Source: Oscillospiraceae bacterium
GTDB taxonomy: Bacteria > Bacillota > Clostridia > Oscillospirales > Ruminococcaceae
Assembly: GCA_009778065.1 (NCBI GenBank)
Contig: WRKM01000006.1
Coordinates: forward strand, 1 to 64,000
Direction: 5' to 3'
DNA length: 64,000 bases
Both the position numbers and the translations under genes were made by a program. Below the pieces are notes generated by a model. It saw nothing but the letters and a program-made list of their open reading frames with translations, was not told the origin of the DNA and did no database searches. The stretch's first letter is position 1. Every line of letters starts with the position of its first letter. Positions 9,271 to 16,731 of the stretch are shown here, piece by piece.

Positions 9271-9624
9271 TTATGCCCCCGCTTTTGCCTTTTCACAAAG
9301 CGCGGCGAAACCGTCTGCATCGTGAATAGCTATTTCCGAAAGCATTTTGCGGTTAAGGTTTATATTAGCTTTTTTTAAGCCGTTCATGAAGGTCGAGTAG
9401 TTCATGCCGTTACTTCTGCAAGCGGCGGAAATTCTCGTAATCCAGAGTCTCCTGAAATCTCTCTTTTTGAGCCTTCTGCTTATATATGCGTATTGAAGCG
9501 ATTTCCAGACCGCCTCCTTCGCGGTTTTAAAAAGCCTGCTTTTACCGCCCCAATAACCTTTAGCCTGCTTTAAGACTCTGTTTCTTCTTTTGCGCGTAGC
9601 GAGCGCACCTTTTACACGAGCCAT
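9271..9624 (-). CDS. rplT: 50S ribosomal protein L20
   Basis: A 117-residue protein with the highly conserved N-terminus [14 protein letters not shown] and the core [17 protein letters not shown]20 binds 23S rRNA early in assembly and, in Bacillus, also binds the leader of its own operon to repress it. Third gene of the infC-rpmI-rplT operon, with a good AGGAGG-type site upstream. Confidence 0.98.
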   Translation of the reverse strand: MARVKGALATRKRRNRVLKQAKGYWGGKSRLFKTAKEAVWKSLQYAYISRRLKKRDFRRLWITRISAACRSNGMNYSTFMNGLKKANINLNRKMLSEIAIHDADGFAALCEKAKAGA

Positions 9625-9657
9625 AATTTACATTCCTCCTGATTTGTCCTTTTATTT

Positions 9658-9870
9658 TTAGTTGTATGGAAGCAACGCTTTTACTTCCGCGACGTTGCTC
9701 TTGTCAACGTAGTTTGCCTTGCGGCTCGTGCGCTTCCGCTTAGTCGCTTTTTGTGTCAGTCTGTGTATACGGTTTGTACGGCGGTACTTTATTTTTCCGC
9801 TTTTGGTGACTTTAAAGCGTTTTTTTGCTCCGCTGTGGGTTTTCATTTTTGGTTTAGCTGCTTTTGCCAT
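9658..9870 (-). CDS. rpmI: 50S ribosomal protein L35
   Basis: A 70-residue, very basic protein matching L35 throughout (MKTHSGAKKRFKVTKSGKIK, preceded by a five-residue lead). It sits between infC and rplT in the universally conserved order, with an AAGGAGG site upstream of the ATG. Confidence 0.97.
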   Translation of the reverse strand: MAKAAKPKMKTHSGAKKRFKVTKSGKIKYRRTNRIHRLTQKATKRKRTSRKANYVDKSNVAEVKALLPYN

Positions 9871-9897
9871 TTTTAAGTGCCTCCTTTTTTCTTATTC

Positions 9898-10470
9898 TTA
9901 CTCTGTATTTGCGTCTTTCACACTAACGCTTGTGTTTGAACCCGCCGAGACGATGGCGGTTTTCTTCGGTGCAAGTATAACGTGTAAATTCCTGCCCTCG
10001 AATTTTGATGGCTTCTCAGCCGCTCCAAACTCAGCGCAGGCGTCAAGAAATCTCGTCATGAGCTTCTCGCCTAATTTCGGATGCGTCATCTCTCTCCCTT
10101 TAAACCGAATTGTCACCTTTACCTTATCACCGCTTTTTAAAAACTTAACAGCGTGACCGACCTTTGTGTTGAGGTCGTTAGTGTCAATATTCAGCGACAT
10201 CCGTACTTCTTTGAGCTCTACATGTTTTTGGTTCTTGCGAAGCTCTTTCTCGCGCTTCGATTGTTCAAAGCGGTGCTTCCCGTAGTCCATAATGCGACAT
10301 ACGGGCGGATTACCCTGCGGCGCAATCAGTACAAGGTCTAAGTTCCCTTCATCGGCGATTTTCTGCGCTTTTTCACGCTTCATTACGCCGAGCGGTTCAC
10401 CTGTTTCTCCTAATACACGCACCTCTTCGGTCACTATCTGGTCATTGATGAGTAGCTCCTTGTTGGCGAT
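9898..10470 (-). CDS. infC: translation initiation factor IF-3, predicted ATC start
   Basis: About 190 residues. The N-domain holds NKELLINDQIVTEEVRVLG and the C-domain SGDKVKVTIRFKGREM. A GTG-start reading at 10434 would lose the first 12 conserved residues. Extending in frame, an ATC codon at 10470-10468 lies 10 bases after GGAGGGAG, and an in-frame TAA is two codons before it, so ATC is the only start that gives a family-length product with a proper binding site. IF3 discriminates against non-AUG starts and infC genes often use ATT, ATC or ATA for autoregulation, which fits. Confidence 0.9.
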   Translation of the reverse strand: MANKELLINDQIVTEEVRVLGETGEPLGVMKREKAQKIADEGNLDLVLIAPQGNPPVCRIMDYGKHRFEQSKREKELRKNQKHVELKEVRMSLNIDTNDLNTKVGHAVKFLKSGDKVKVTIRFKGREMTHPKLGEKLMTRFLDACAEFGAAEKPSKFEGRNLHVILAPKKTAIVSAGSNTSVSVKDANTE

Positions 10471-10675
10471 GGCTTACACTCTCCCTCCGAAATAAAAATA
10501 AAATCAATAAATAAAGCGCGGGAGAAATTTCCCGCGCCGATGTTACAATACACAGCGCATACGCATTACATAACCGAAATATAGGGATAAAAACCCGATA
10601 GACAGATTAAATAAGCGACCACGCCCGACGCATTTAAGCCGGCGGGTGAGAGAAATCCTCTGCTTTATTACTTAC
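10471..10675 (-). ncRNA. infC-rpmI-rplT leader RNA (L20-leader-like)
   Basis: About 205 bases of untranslated leader lie between the predicted start of transcription (near 10675) and the infC ATC codon. It holds a GC-rich segment around 10625-10650 (CACCCGCCGGC), a long AT-rich middle part and an attenuator hairpin at 10516-10537. In Bacillus such leaders let ribosomal protein L20 stop transcription before infC. The role here is inferred from gene order, leader length and the hairpin; I have not folded it against the Rfam L20 model. Confidence 0.6.
10516..10537 (-). terminator. attenuator hairpin in the infC leader
   Basis: An 8-bp perfect stem, GCGCGGGA and TCCCGCGC, with a six-base loop, followed on the minus strand by the T-rich run TTTATTTATTGATTTTATTT and then the infC ribosome binding site. 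This is intrinsic-terminator geometry inside a 5' leader. Confidence 0.75.
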
Positions 10676-10681
10676 CACAAC

Positions 10682-10710
10682 ATTATACTACGAGATTTTT
10701 TGTTTGTCAA
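10682..10710 (-). promoter_or_regulatory. consensus promoter for the infC operon
   Basis: On the minus strand TTGACA (10710-10705), a 17-base spacer and TATAAT (10687-10682), all matching the sigma-A consensus. It drives the long leader and infC-rpmI-rplT. Confidence 0.9.
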
Positions 10711-10786
10711 TAGTTTTTTTGCACTTATTTTAATTAATTCTTTTTTTTATCGCCATTTTTACCCTTTTTCCTTCACCTATTCGTGT

Positions 10787-10829
10787 TTTTGTGCATATTT
10801 TACAGACTTGATTTTGTGCATATTTTACA
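10787..10829 (+). promoter_or_regulatory. 18-bp direct repeats upstream of the capsule operon
   Basis: The same 18 bases, TTTTGTGCATATTTTACA, occur at 10787-10804 and 10812-10829, with starts 25 bases apart, just before the promoter at 10846. Paired direct repeats at this position suggest a regulator site, but the regulator is unknown. Confidence 0.5.
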
Positions 10830-10845
10830 AATTTTCCTCTATATA

Positions 10846-10874
10846 TTGATTTTATGTTTGTTATATGATAAAAT
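10846..10874 (+). promoter_or_regulatory. predicted promoter of the capsule/xylanase operon
   Basis: TTGATT, 17 bases, TAAAAT on the plus strand, about 86 bases before the sugar transferase ATG. No other good promoter is seen up to the xylanase, so all five genes may depend on it. Confidence 0.6.
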
Positions 10875-10959
10875 TATCTGGTAGATAAAATTTATAGAAT
10901 CGTAATCCGGTGGAGTTTCGTCAAAATTCATAAAACGAAAACCGAAAGGACGAGTAAAA

Positions 10960-11637
10960 ATGAACACAACCGGGGCGTATGGAAACGTCATCAGCGCGAA
11001 AAAAAGCGAAGAAAATTTAAAAACCGAAAAACGCCGTGCGTATACCGTCGTCAAAAGAACCCTCGATGTACTCGTTTCTTTTTTCGGGTTGGTTTTACTT
11101 TTGCCTTTTTTTCTCGTAATAATAATCGTGATAAGAATCGACTCGAAAGGAAAGGCTGTTTTCACCCAGACAAGAATAGGCAAAGACGGGAAGCCATTTA
11201 AGTTTTATAAGTTTCGTTCAATGTGCGATGATGCAGAAAGAAAGCGAGCGGAATTAATGCACCTGAACGAGCGGGATGGTCCTGCGTTTAAAATAAACAA
11301 AGACCCGCGAATCACCGCAGTCGGTGCTTTTATCAGAAAATACAGTATTGACGAGCTGCCGCAGTTATTGAATATACTTAAAGGCGATATGTCATTTGTG
11401 GGACCGCGTCCCCCTCTGCCATGCGAGGTTGAGCAGTATTCGGAATTTCATAAAAAACGGCTCGACATAAGAGGCGGACTCACCTGCTACTGGCAAATCA
11501 GCGGACGAAGTAATATAACATTCGACGATTGGGTTAAAATGGATATAAAGTACATAGAGGAAATGTCTTTTTATACAGACTTAAAAATATTTTTAAAGAC
11601 CTTTAAGGTCGTATTCGCTCGAAAAGGGGCATGTTGA
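10960..11637 (+). CDS. initiating sugar-1-phosphate transferase for exopolysaccharide
   Basis: A 225-residue polyisoprenyl-phosphate hexose-1-phosphate transferase. One membrane segment lies at about residues 34-60, followed by the cytoplasmic catalytic domain with KFRSM (84-88), DELPQLLN (131-138) and GPRPPLP (148-154). It loads the first sugar phosphate on undecaprenyl phosphate. This is the short WecP/CpsE-like form without the N-terminal multi-span part of WbaP. The ATG follows a GAAAGGA site. The other glycosyltransferases, flippase and polymerase expected in a capsule locus are absent from this cluster. Confidence 0.9.
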   Translation: MNTTGAYGNVISAKKSEENLKTEKRRAYTVVKRTLDVLVSFFGLVLLLPFFLVIIIVIRIDSKGKAVFTQTRIGKDGKPFKFYKFRSMCDDAERKRAELMHLNERDGPAFKINKDPRITAVGAFIRKYSIDELPQLLNILKGDMSFVGPRPPLPCEVEQYSEFHKKRLDIRGGLTCYWQISGRSNITFDDWVKMDIKYIEEMSFYTDLKIFLKTFKVVFARKGAC

Positions 11638-11647
11638 AGGAGAGCTT

Positions 11648-12355
11648 ATGAACGGTGCCGAATTAACCGTAGATATAAAAACCCTGCTCCGTATACTGCG
11701 GAAATATGCCGCAGTGATTACCGTTGTCACTATTACAGCGGTCTTCACGGCTTTTGCCGCGGCGGAATTTATTTTACCGAAAAAATATTCGGCGGTCGCA
11801 AAATTTTATATAGAAAACAGCAGAATCCAGAGCGAAATAGTAAACGTACAGGACATTAACGCCGCCCGAAATATGGTTAACACCTGCGCCGAGCTTTTTA
11901 CGACCCGCGATATAACCCAAAGGCTCAAAACCGAATCGGGTGTGCTTTATTCCGTAAACGAGCTTATGAACATGATTAGCATGGGTACCTCGAATAACAC
12001 CGAATTTTTACGAGTATCTATAACCGCCGACAGTCCGAAAGCGGCAGTTTATATGCTTGAATTTTTTGTCGATATATGTATAGAAGAATTTGATAAAACT
12101 ATTGAGTCGGGCAGAATTACATTAGTGGACAGCCCATATTCTACAGGAAATCCGATTTTCCCTGACACTCTCATGTTTTGTGTCATGGGTTTTTTCGCAG
12201 GTTTCCTGCTGTCTTATTTAATTGCCTTTATAAAAGAGATTCTTGATATTAAGGTAAAAGCGGAGGACGACCTGTTTAAAATTTATGACATCCCTGTATT
12301 CGCCGAGGTCATGTGCTTTGATATAAAGGTTAAGGGGGATTTCGGCTATGAGTAA
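11648..12355 (+). CDS. CpsC/Wzz-type polysaccharide co-polymerase
   Basis: A 235-residue membrane protein with transmembrane helices near residues 20-40 and 172-195 and an extracytoplasmic domain between them, the plan of chain-length determinants of Gram-positive bacteria. Such proteins set polymer length and activate the partner tyrosine kinase through their cytoplasmic C-terminus. The kinase gene overlaps the end of this one by eight bases. A GGAGAG site lies at 11639-11644. Confidence 0.85.
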   Translation: MNGAELTVDIKTLLRILRKYAAVITVVTITAVFTAFAAAEFILPKKYSAVAKFYIENSRIQSEIVNVQDINAARNMVNTCAELFTTRDITQRLKTESGVLYSVNELMNMISMGTSNNTEFLRVSITADSPKAAVYMLEFFVDICIEEFDKTIESGRITLVDSPYSTGNPIFPDTLMFCVMGFFAGFLLSYLIAFIKEILDIKVKAEDDLFKIYDIPVFAEVMCFDIKVKGDFGYE

Positions 12356-13055
12356 CGGGAAGAAAAGAAACCTGTTAAACGACGATACGCCGTTTATGAT
12401 TACCGAGGCGTATAAAACAGCGCGTACAAACCTTATGTTCTCACTCTCCACAGGCGAGCGAAAGGTTGTAGTTATCACGAGTTCAAACCCGTCGGAGGGT
12501 AAAAGCACCACCTGCTCAAACTTAGGGCTGACTCTTGCAAGTATGGGCGCGCATACACTTATAATAGATGCAGATTTACGTAAACCGACTATTCATAAAA
12601 TGTTCGGTATTCCGAATAAAAAAGGGTTATCTACAATTTTAGGCGGCTTCGATAAAATTGACGACTCTATCGAATACAGCGTCCGCGAAAACCTTGATAT
12701 TATTTCATCGGGACCGATTCCGCCTAATCCTGCCGACTTGCTCGCTTCTGACCTTATGGACAGCCTCTTAAAGGCTCTGTCGAAACATTATGACTATATA
12801 CTAATCGACACGCCGCCAATAAACGTCGTCACCGATTCGCAGTTAATGAACAATATTATTTCGGGGATTATTTTCGTGGTATGGGAGGGATTAACCACCC
12901 ATACGGATATTAATGCCGCTCTTCGTTCGATTAAAATGGCGAGCGGAAAGGTTCTCGGTTTTATTAAGGCAAACTGTAACGCAAAAGGTGCGAAGAATTA
13001 TAAAGGCAACTACAAGTATTCATATGCAAGAAAGTCCCAAAGGAAAAAGGTATAA
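12348..13055 (+). CDS. bacterial tyrosine kinase CpsD/CapB type
   Basis: A 235-residue cytoplasmic BY-kinase. Walker A is SSNPSEGKST (45-54), Walker A' is LIIDADLRKP (71-80), and Walker B is around YILIDTPP. The C-terminus has a cluster of tyrosines (NYKGNYKYSYARK) that would be autophosphorylated and control capsule assembly. It needs the CpsC partner for activation. The stop codon shares a base with the start of the phosphatase gene (TAATG), so kinase and phosphatase are translated together. Confidence 0.92.
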   Translation: MSNGKKRNLLNDDTPFMITEAYKTARTNLMFSLSTGERKVVVITSSNPSEGKSTTCSNLGLTLASMGAHTLIIDADLRKPTIHKMFGIPNKKGLSTILGGFDKIDDSIEYSVRENLDIISSGPIPPNPADLLASDLMDSLLKALSKHYDYILIDTPPINVVTDSQLMNNIISGIIFVVWEGLTTHTDINAALRSIKMASGKVLGFIKANCNAKGAKNYKGNYKYSYARKSQRKKV

Positions 13056-13777
13056 TGATTATAGATTTCCACTCGCACATATTACCCGATTTAGACGATG
13101 GTGCAGAAAACGTCGCAGAGTCACTTCGTCTGCTGAAAATGCTTAAAAAAGACGGCGTTGATATCGTCGTTGCCACCCCGCACCTATATCCTCACCGCGA
13201 CAGCGCGAGCAGTTTTTTAAAGAACCGCGAAGAAAGTGCGGGTATACTAAAAGACGCTATGAAGGACGGTGATTATCCGAAAGTGGTTTTAGGCGCGGAG
13301 GTGTATTTTTTAGACGGGATTTATAATCTGCCTTTGGATAAGCTCTGTATAGGGGACACAGATTATTTGTTACTTGAGTTACCGTACATGAATTTTGACG
13401 ATGATTTCATGGACTCGTTTGCAAACTTCATGAATTCTTGTAAGGTAAAAATAATACTTGCACATATTGAACGGTATTTTGACTTCAGCGAAGCGAAGCG
13501 CGTGTTTGAAATAATCTCATACGGACTACCCGCTCAAGGAAACTGTGATTCTCTGCTGTCTGTCCGAACGCGGAGATACACGTTGGATTTAATAAAAAAC
13601 GGCAAAATAAACCTTCTCGGAACCGACCTGCACTCCATACGAAGAAGACCTCCGAGATTTAAAGAAGCCGAGCAGGTCATCCGAAAAAGTCTATCCGCCG
13701 ATGTATTTGAAAACATGATGAGAACAGCCGAAGAGGTTTTAAATTCAAAAAAAGACAAGGAGAATCAAAAGTTATGA
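13055..13777 (+). CDS. CpsB/CapC-type tyrosine-protein phosphatase (PHP family)
   Basis: A 240-residue metal-dependent phosphatase. The PHP motif IDFHSHILPDLDDGA at residues 3-17 supplies metal ligands, with more in HLYPHR, AHIERY and GTDLHSIRRRPP. It reverses phosphorylation of the upstream kinase. The last codons overlap the xylanase ATG (TTATGA), which couples it to an enzyme with no obvious regulatory link. Confidence 0.92.
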   Translation: MIIDFHSHILPDLDDGAENVAESLRLLKMLKKDGVDIVVATPHLYPHRDSASSFLKNREESAGILKDAMKDGDYPKVVLGAEVYFLDGIYNLPLDKLCIGDTDYLLLELPYMNFDDDFMDSFANFMNSCKVKIILAHIERYFDFSEAKRVFEIISYGLPAQGNCDSLLSVRTRRYTLDLIKNGKINLLGTDLHSIRRRPPRFKEAEQVIRKSLSADVFENMMRTAEEVLNSKKDKENQKL

Positions 13778-15177
13778 GAAAAATCAAATTTATCACCGCC
13801 GCATTTCTGTTAATCGTTTTCAGTATGAACATGGCGGCTTCCGCCGCATCCGGCAGACAGTGGGATTTAACGCTCCCATCGCTAAAGGATTCGTTCGCCG
13901 AGTACTTCGGAATCGGGAATATAATAGAACCGCCCCAGGTCGCAATGGAAGCCATGACGGATATGTTCAAGCACCACTATAATTTCGTAACAGCCGAAAA
14001 CGCAATGAAGCCGAGCAATATGTCGAGAGAGCAGGGAGTCTACAGGTTCACCGAGACTGACTTTTTAGTGAACTGGGCAATCGAAAACGATATTCAAGTC
14101 GTCGGACACGCCTTAGTATGGCACTCGCAGTCTGCGGGATGGCTGACTATAGCCGAAGACGGCGGTCCTGTTACCCGTGCTGAGGCTCGCGCAAACATGG
14201 AGGACTACATAAATGCAGTTGCGGGGCATTTTGCGGGACGAATATACTCATGGGACGTCGTTAACGAGGCTTTCATAACGAGTATTACATCTGCCCCCCT
14301 CGAAATGGAAGAGGGATGGTGGAAAGGAAGGCTGAGAAAACAACTCAGCGATACCGAAAACAGACCCTCTTGGTATGCGGCATATGCGAACGGAGCAGAC
14401 GAAGAAGCCGGTGAAGACGGTTCGGACTATATATACGATGCTTTTATTTTCGCACGAGCGGCAGACCCGAACGCCATACTATACTATAATGATTTTAATG
14501 AGACGGACGCCGGAAAACGCGAGGCTATAGCCCAGATGGTCGAAGAGCTTAACGAAAAGTGGGAGAGTGACCCTCAAAATACCGAACCGGGGCGTCTGTT
14601 GATAGAAGGTATAGGTATGCAGGCACACTATTGGACAGCCAATCTGTCTCCTGTCAGCGTTGAATTAACCATATTACGTTTCGCCGAAACAGGCGCGGTT
14701 GTGAGCATTTCCGAACTCGACATACCTATAGGCAGTTGGAACAATTACGGAGAAGCCACAAAAGAAAATCTTGAACGTCAGGCGGAATTATACGGCGAGC
14801 TTTTCGAGATTTTTATAAAACATTCCGATAAAATAGAGCGAGTCACATTCTGGGGAAAGATGGATTCGCAGAGTTGGCGAAGCAGGGGTAATCCTCTGTT
14901 GTTCGATGTCGCACTCTCAGCCAAACCGGCATTTTTCAGCGTAATCGAAACCGCTCCCGAAGCCGTACTTCCTCCCGAAGCCGCGCAACCGTCCGAATCA
15001 TCGGGTGAAGAAGCCGAAGAACCGACACCCCCACCGACCGCCACCGAATCCGCCGCGCCGGACTTCACAGAAAGCGATACCGAAAATTCTGACTTTTTAT
15101 TAATTATAATAGCCTCAGCGGGCGGTGTTCTGCTAATTATAATCGGAGCCGTCTTAATTATTAAAAAACGAAAATAA
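13774..15177 (+). CDS. GH10 endo-1,4-beta-xylanase, membrane anchored
   Basis: A 467-residue protein. A signal peptide (about 1-26, ending SAAS) is followed by a single GH10 domain: WHSQSAGW, acid/base Glu165 in SWDVVNEA and nucleophile Glu314 in SISELDIP. A Glu/Pro/Thr-rich linker (about 395-440) leads to a C-terminal transmembrane helix and KKRK tail, so the enzyme should be held on the outer face of the membrane. It cuts internal xylan bonds. There is no carbohydrate-binding module, LPxTG motif or dockerin. Its ATG overlaps the capsule phosphatase stop, an unusual operon position. Confidence 0.93.
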   Translation: MRKIKFITAAFLLIVFSMNMAASAASGRQWDLTLPSLKDSFAEYFGIGNIIEPPQVAMEAMTDMFKHHYNFVTAENAMKPSNMSREQGVYRFTETDFLVNWAIENDIQVVGHALVWHSQSAGWLTIAEDGGPVTRAEARANMEDYINAVAGHFAGRIYSWDVVNEAFITSITSAPLEMEEGWWKGRLRKQLSDTENRPSWYAAYANGADEEAGEDGSDYIYDAFIFARAADPNAILYYNDFNETDAGKREAIAQMVEELNEKWESDPQNTEPGRLLIEGIGMQAHYWTANLSPVSVELTILRFAETGAVVSISELDIPIGSWNNYGEATKENLERQAELYGELFEIFIKHSDKIERVTFWGKMDSQSWRSRGNPLLFDVALSAKPAFFSVIETAPEAVLPPEAAQPSESSGEEAEEPTPPPTATESAAPDFTESDTENSDFLLIIIASAGGVLLIIIGAVLIIKKRK

Positions 15178-15197
15178 CAGTTGTCATTCTCCTCATG

Positions 15198-15758
15198 CTA
15201 TTTTTTGATAGCCTTTTTAAGCGTGGGGAGAATAATTATTGCTATAAACCCTCCTACAGACGCCGTTATTAACTGCGGGTAGGAAAACATAGCGGCAATA
15301 GTATCCGTCTGCTGTTCCGATAAATCTAACAGGAAAGGAAGCGCGACCATAACGACCCCCGTGTATAAAACAGCGACCTTTCCCATCGCCCCTATAATAA
15401 GCGCGATAACATACTTAACACGCTCGCCCTTAATCCCGCAGTTACCTATGAAATGCCAAAGAATGACAAGCGTCAGATTCCCCGCGCAGATAAAGGGAAT
15501 AATGACAGGTATTTGCGGACCTAATGATATAGGTAACAAGAAAGCCGCAACAGGCGAAAGCACGGCAACTGCCGCTCCCGATGCAAGACCGCAGGTCATT
15601 ACTGAAACAATCAGTATTAAGTTAACGACAGAGCCTGTCACAAGTGTATTAAACGGCGGAGGTGCGGCTGAGGTCAACGCCCCGACACCCCACTGTAACG
15701 AAACTAAAAGCGCGACAAAAACTCCCGTTTGTGCAATGCGAAGGATTTTCTTATCCAT
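15198..15758 (-). CDS. ECF transporter S component-like membrane protein
   Basis: A 186-residue hydrophobic protein with about five to six membrane helices and a short cytoplasmic lysine-rich tail. The N-terminal pattern (basic start, then a helix beginning AQTGVFVALLVSLQWG) and overall size fit the substrate-binding S subunits of energy-coupling factor transporters for vitamins. The substrate is not evident. No EcfA or EcfT gene is nearby, so it would share a common module encoded elsewhere. It is transcribed alone from its own strong promoter. Confidence 0.7.
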   Translation of the reverse strand: MDKKILRIAQTGVFVALLVSLQWGVGALTSAAPPPFNTLVTGSVVNLILIVSVMTCGLASGAAVAVLSPVAAFLLPISLGPQIPVIIPFICAGNLTLVILWHFIGNCGIKGERVKYVIALIIGAMGKVAVLYTGVVMVALPFLLDLSEQQTDTIAAMFSYPQLITASVGGFIAIIILPTLKKAIKK

Positions 15759-15844
15759 GTCAGTTCTCCTTTATTTCTCGTTTTGATATGGCTGTTTCGG
15801 CGGAAATTTTCGGTATTTTTCCGTATCTGCCTGTCAAGTTGTTT

Positions 15845-15873
15845 ATTATAACCTAAATCTATGAAAATGTCAA
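15845..15873 (-). promoter_or_regulatory. consensus promoter for the ECF S-like gene
   Basis: TTGACA, 17 bases, TATAAT on the minus strand. It gives a leader of about 80 bases before the gene at 15758. I looked for a vitamin riboswitch in that leader and saw no recognisable consensus. Confidence 0.8.
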
Positions 15874-15973
15874 GTAAAAATTAAATTCAAGAACATTAAT
15901 ATGACAAAGGACACAAATAAGACGCAAATATAATAAGAGTATTTGTTAATTAGCATAAAAAACCACTTGGCTA

Positions 15974-16002
15974 TTGCTTTTTATTCTACTATGTGATAGA
16001 AT
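15974..16002 (+). promoter_or_regulatory. predicted promoter for the DUF308/antiporter genes
   Basis: TTGCTT, 17 bases, TAGAAT on the plus strand, about 70 bases before the ATG at 16074. The gene-free stretch 15759-16073 holds only this and the divergent promoter at 15845-15873. Confidence 0.5.
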
Positions 16003-16073
16003 GGTAAAAGTCAGCGGCTTTTTTTTGTTTTTTATCAAAGAAAAAGTAATATTTTTAAAAGGAGTTGTTCATC

Positions 16074-16700
16074 ATGGATAAAAAGGTTAAGCTTTCCGCA
16101 GGAACGAGAGTTTTCAGCGGTTTGGTCGGGTTATTCTTGATTTTAATGGGTATTTTCTTGTTTTGGGATTTTGTGTCTTTTGTGTTAATGTTCTTTATCG
16201 CTATCGTTGTTCACGGTTTTTCTTTAATTATTAAATACTTGTTCTCAAAAGGTTCGCGTAATGGCTGGGACTTGGTCGGCGGTATTATGAATATATTTTT
16301 CGGTATGTTTATACTGATTAGCGGACCTGAAGTAAAGGTAGCCGGTATTTTCGTTATCGAAACATTTATGGCGGTTTATGCCATATTCTTCGGCATAATA
16401 AAAATGGGAGCCGCTTTGAGTGATAAGAAAATTGAGGGCAAAAAATGGGTGGGTGTTTTCGTCAGCGGTATTCTCATGCTTATCGTCGGTATATTGCTTC
16501 TCTGCTTCCCCATTCTCGGTACGGGCGTGATAGTTTTAGCGGCTAATGTGTATGTGAGCATTTTGTTGATTTCTTTGGGTTTAACGGGTATAGCTGAGGC
16601 TCTTTCTTCTGTGAAAACCGTTAAAGCAGATAACGATAATGACAATGACGCGAATTCGGGTACAGCCGTAAATACCGCCGCCGTGGCGAGCGACGAATAA
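16074..16700 (+). CDS. DUF308 (HdeD-like) membrane protein
   Basis: About 208 residues with roughly six membrane helices in three hairpins and a short Asp/Asn-rich cytoplasmic tail. Repeated LGLxGIxLLxxG-like segments match the DUF308 family that includes E. coli HdeD, an acid-stress membrane protein. The ATG at 16074 is preferred to an upstream TTG because GGAG lies nine bases before it. It is followed closely by a cation/proton antiporter, so a role in pH or ion stress is plausible but unproven. Confidence 0.75.
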   Translation: MDKKVKLSAGTRVFSGLVGLFLILMGIFLFWDFVSFVLMFFIAIVVHGFSLIIKYLFSKGSRNGWDLVGGIMNIFFGMFILISGPEVKVAGIFVIETFMAVYAIFFGIIKMGAALSDKKIEGKKWVGVFVSGILMLIVGILLLCFPILGTGVIVLAANVYVSILLISLGLTGIAEALSSVKTVKADNDNDNDANSGTAVNTAAVASDE

Positions 16701-16731
16701 TCCGCAGTATTTACTTACGGAGTGAAACCTT

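Noticed and set aside
9898-10434. infC start at GTG 10434
   Set aside because: It would drop the conserved NKELLIND start and has no ribosome binding site; the ATC at 10470 fits better.
15759-15838. Vitamin riboswitch before the ECF S-like gene
   Set aside because: The leader is only about 80 bases and shows none of the known TPP, FMN, cobalamin, preQ1 or THF consensus words.
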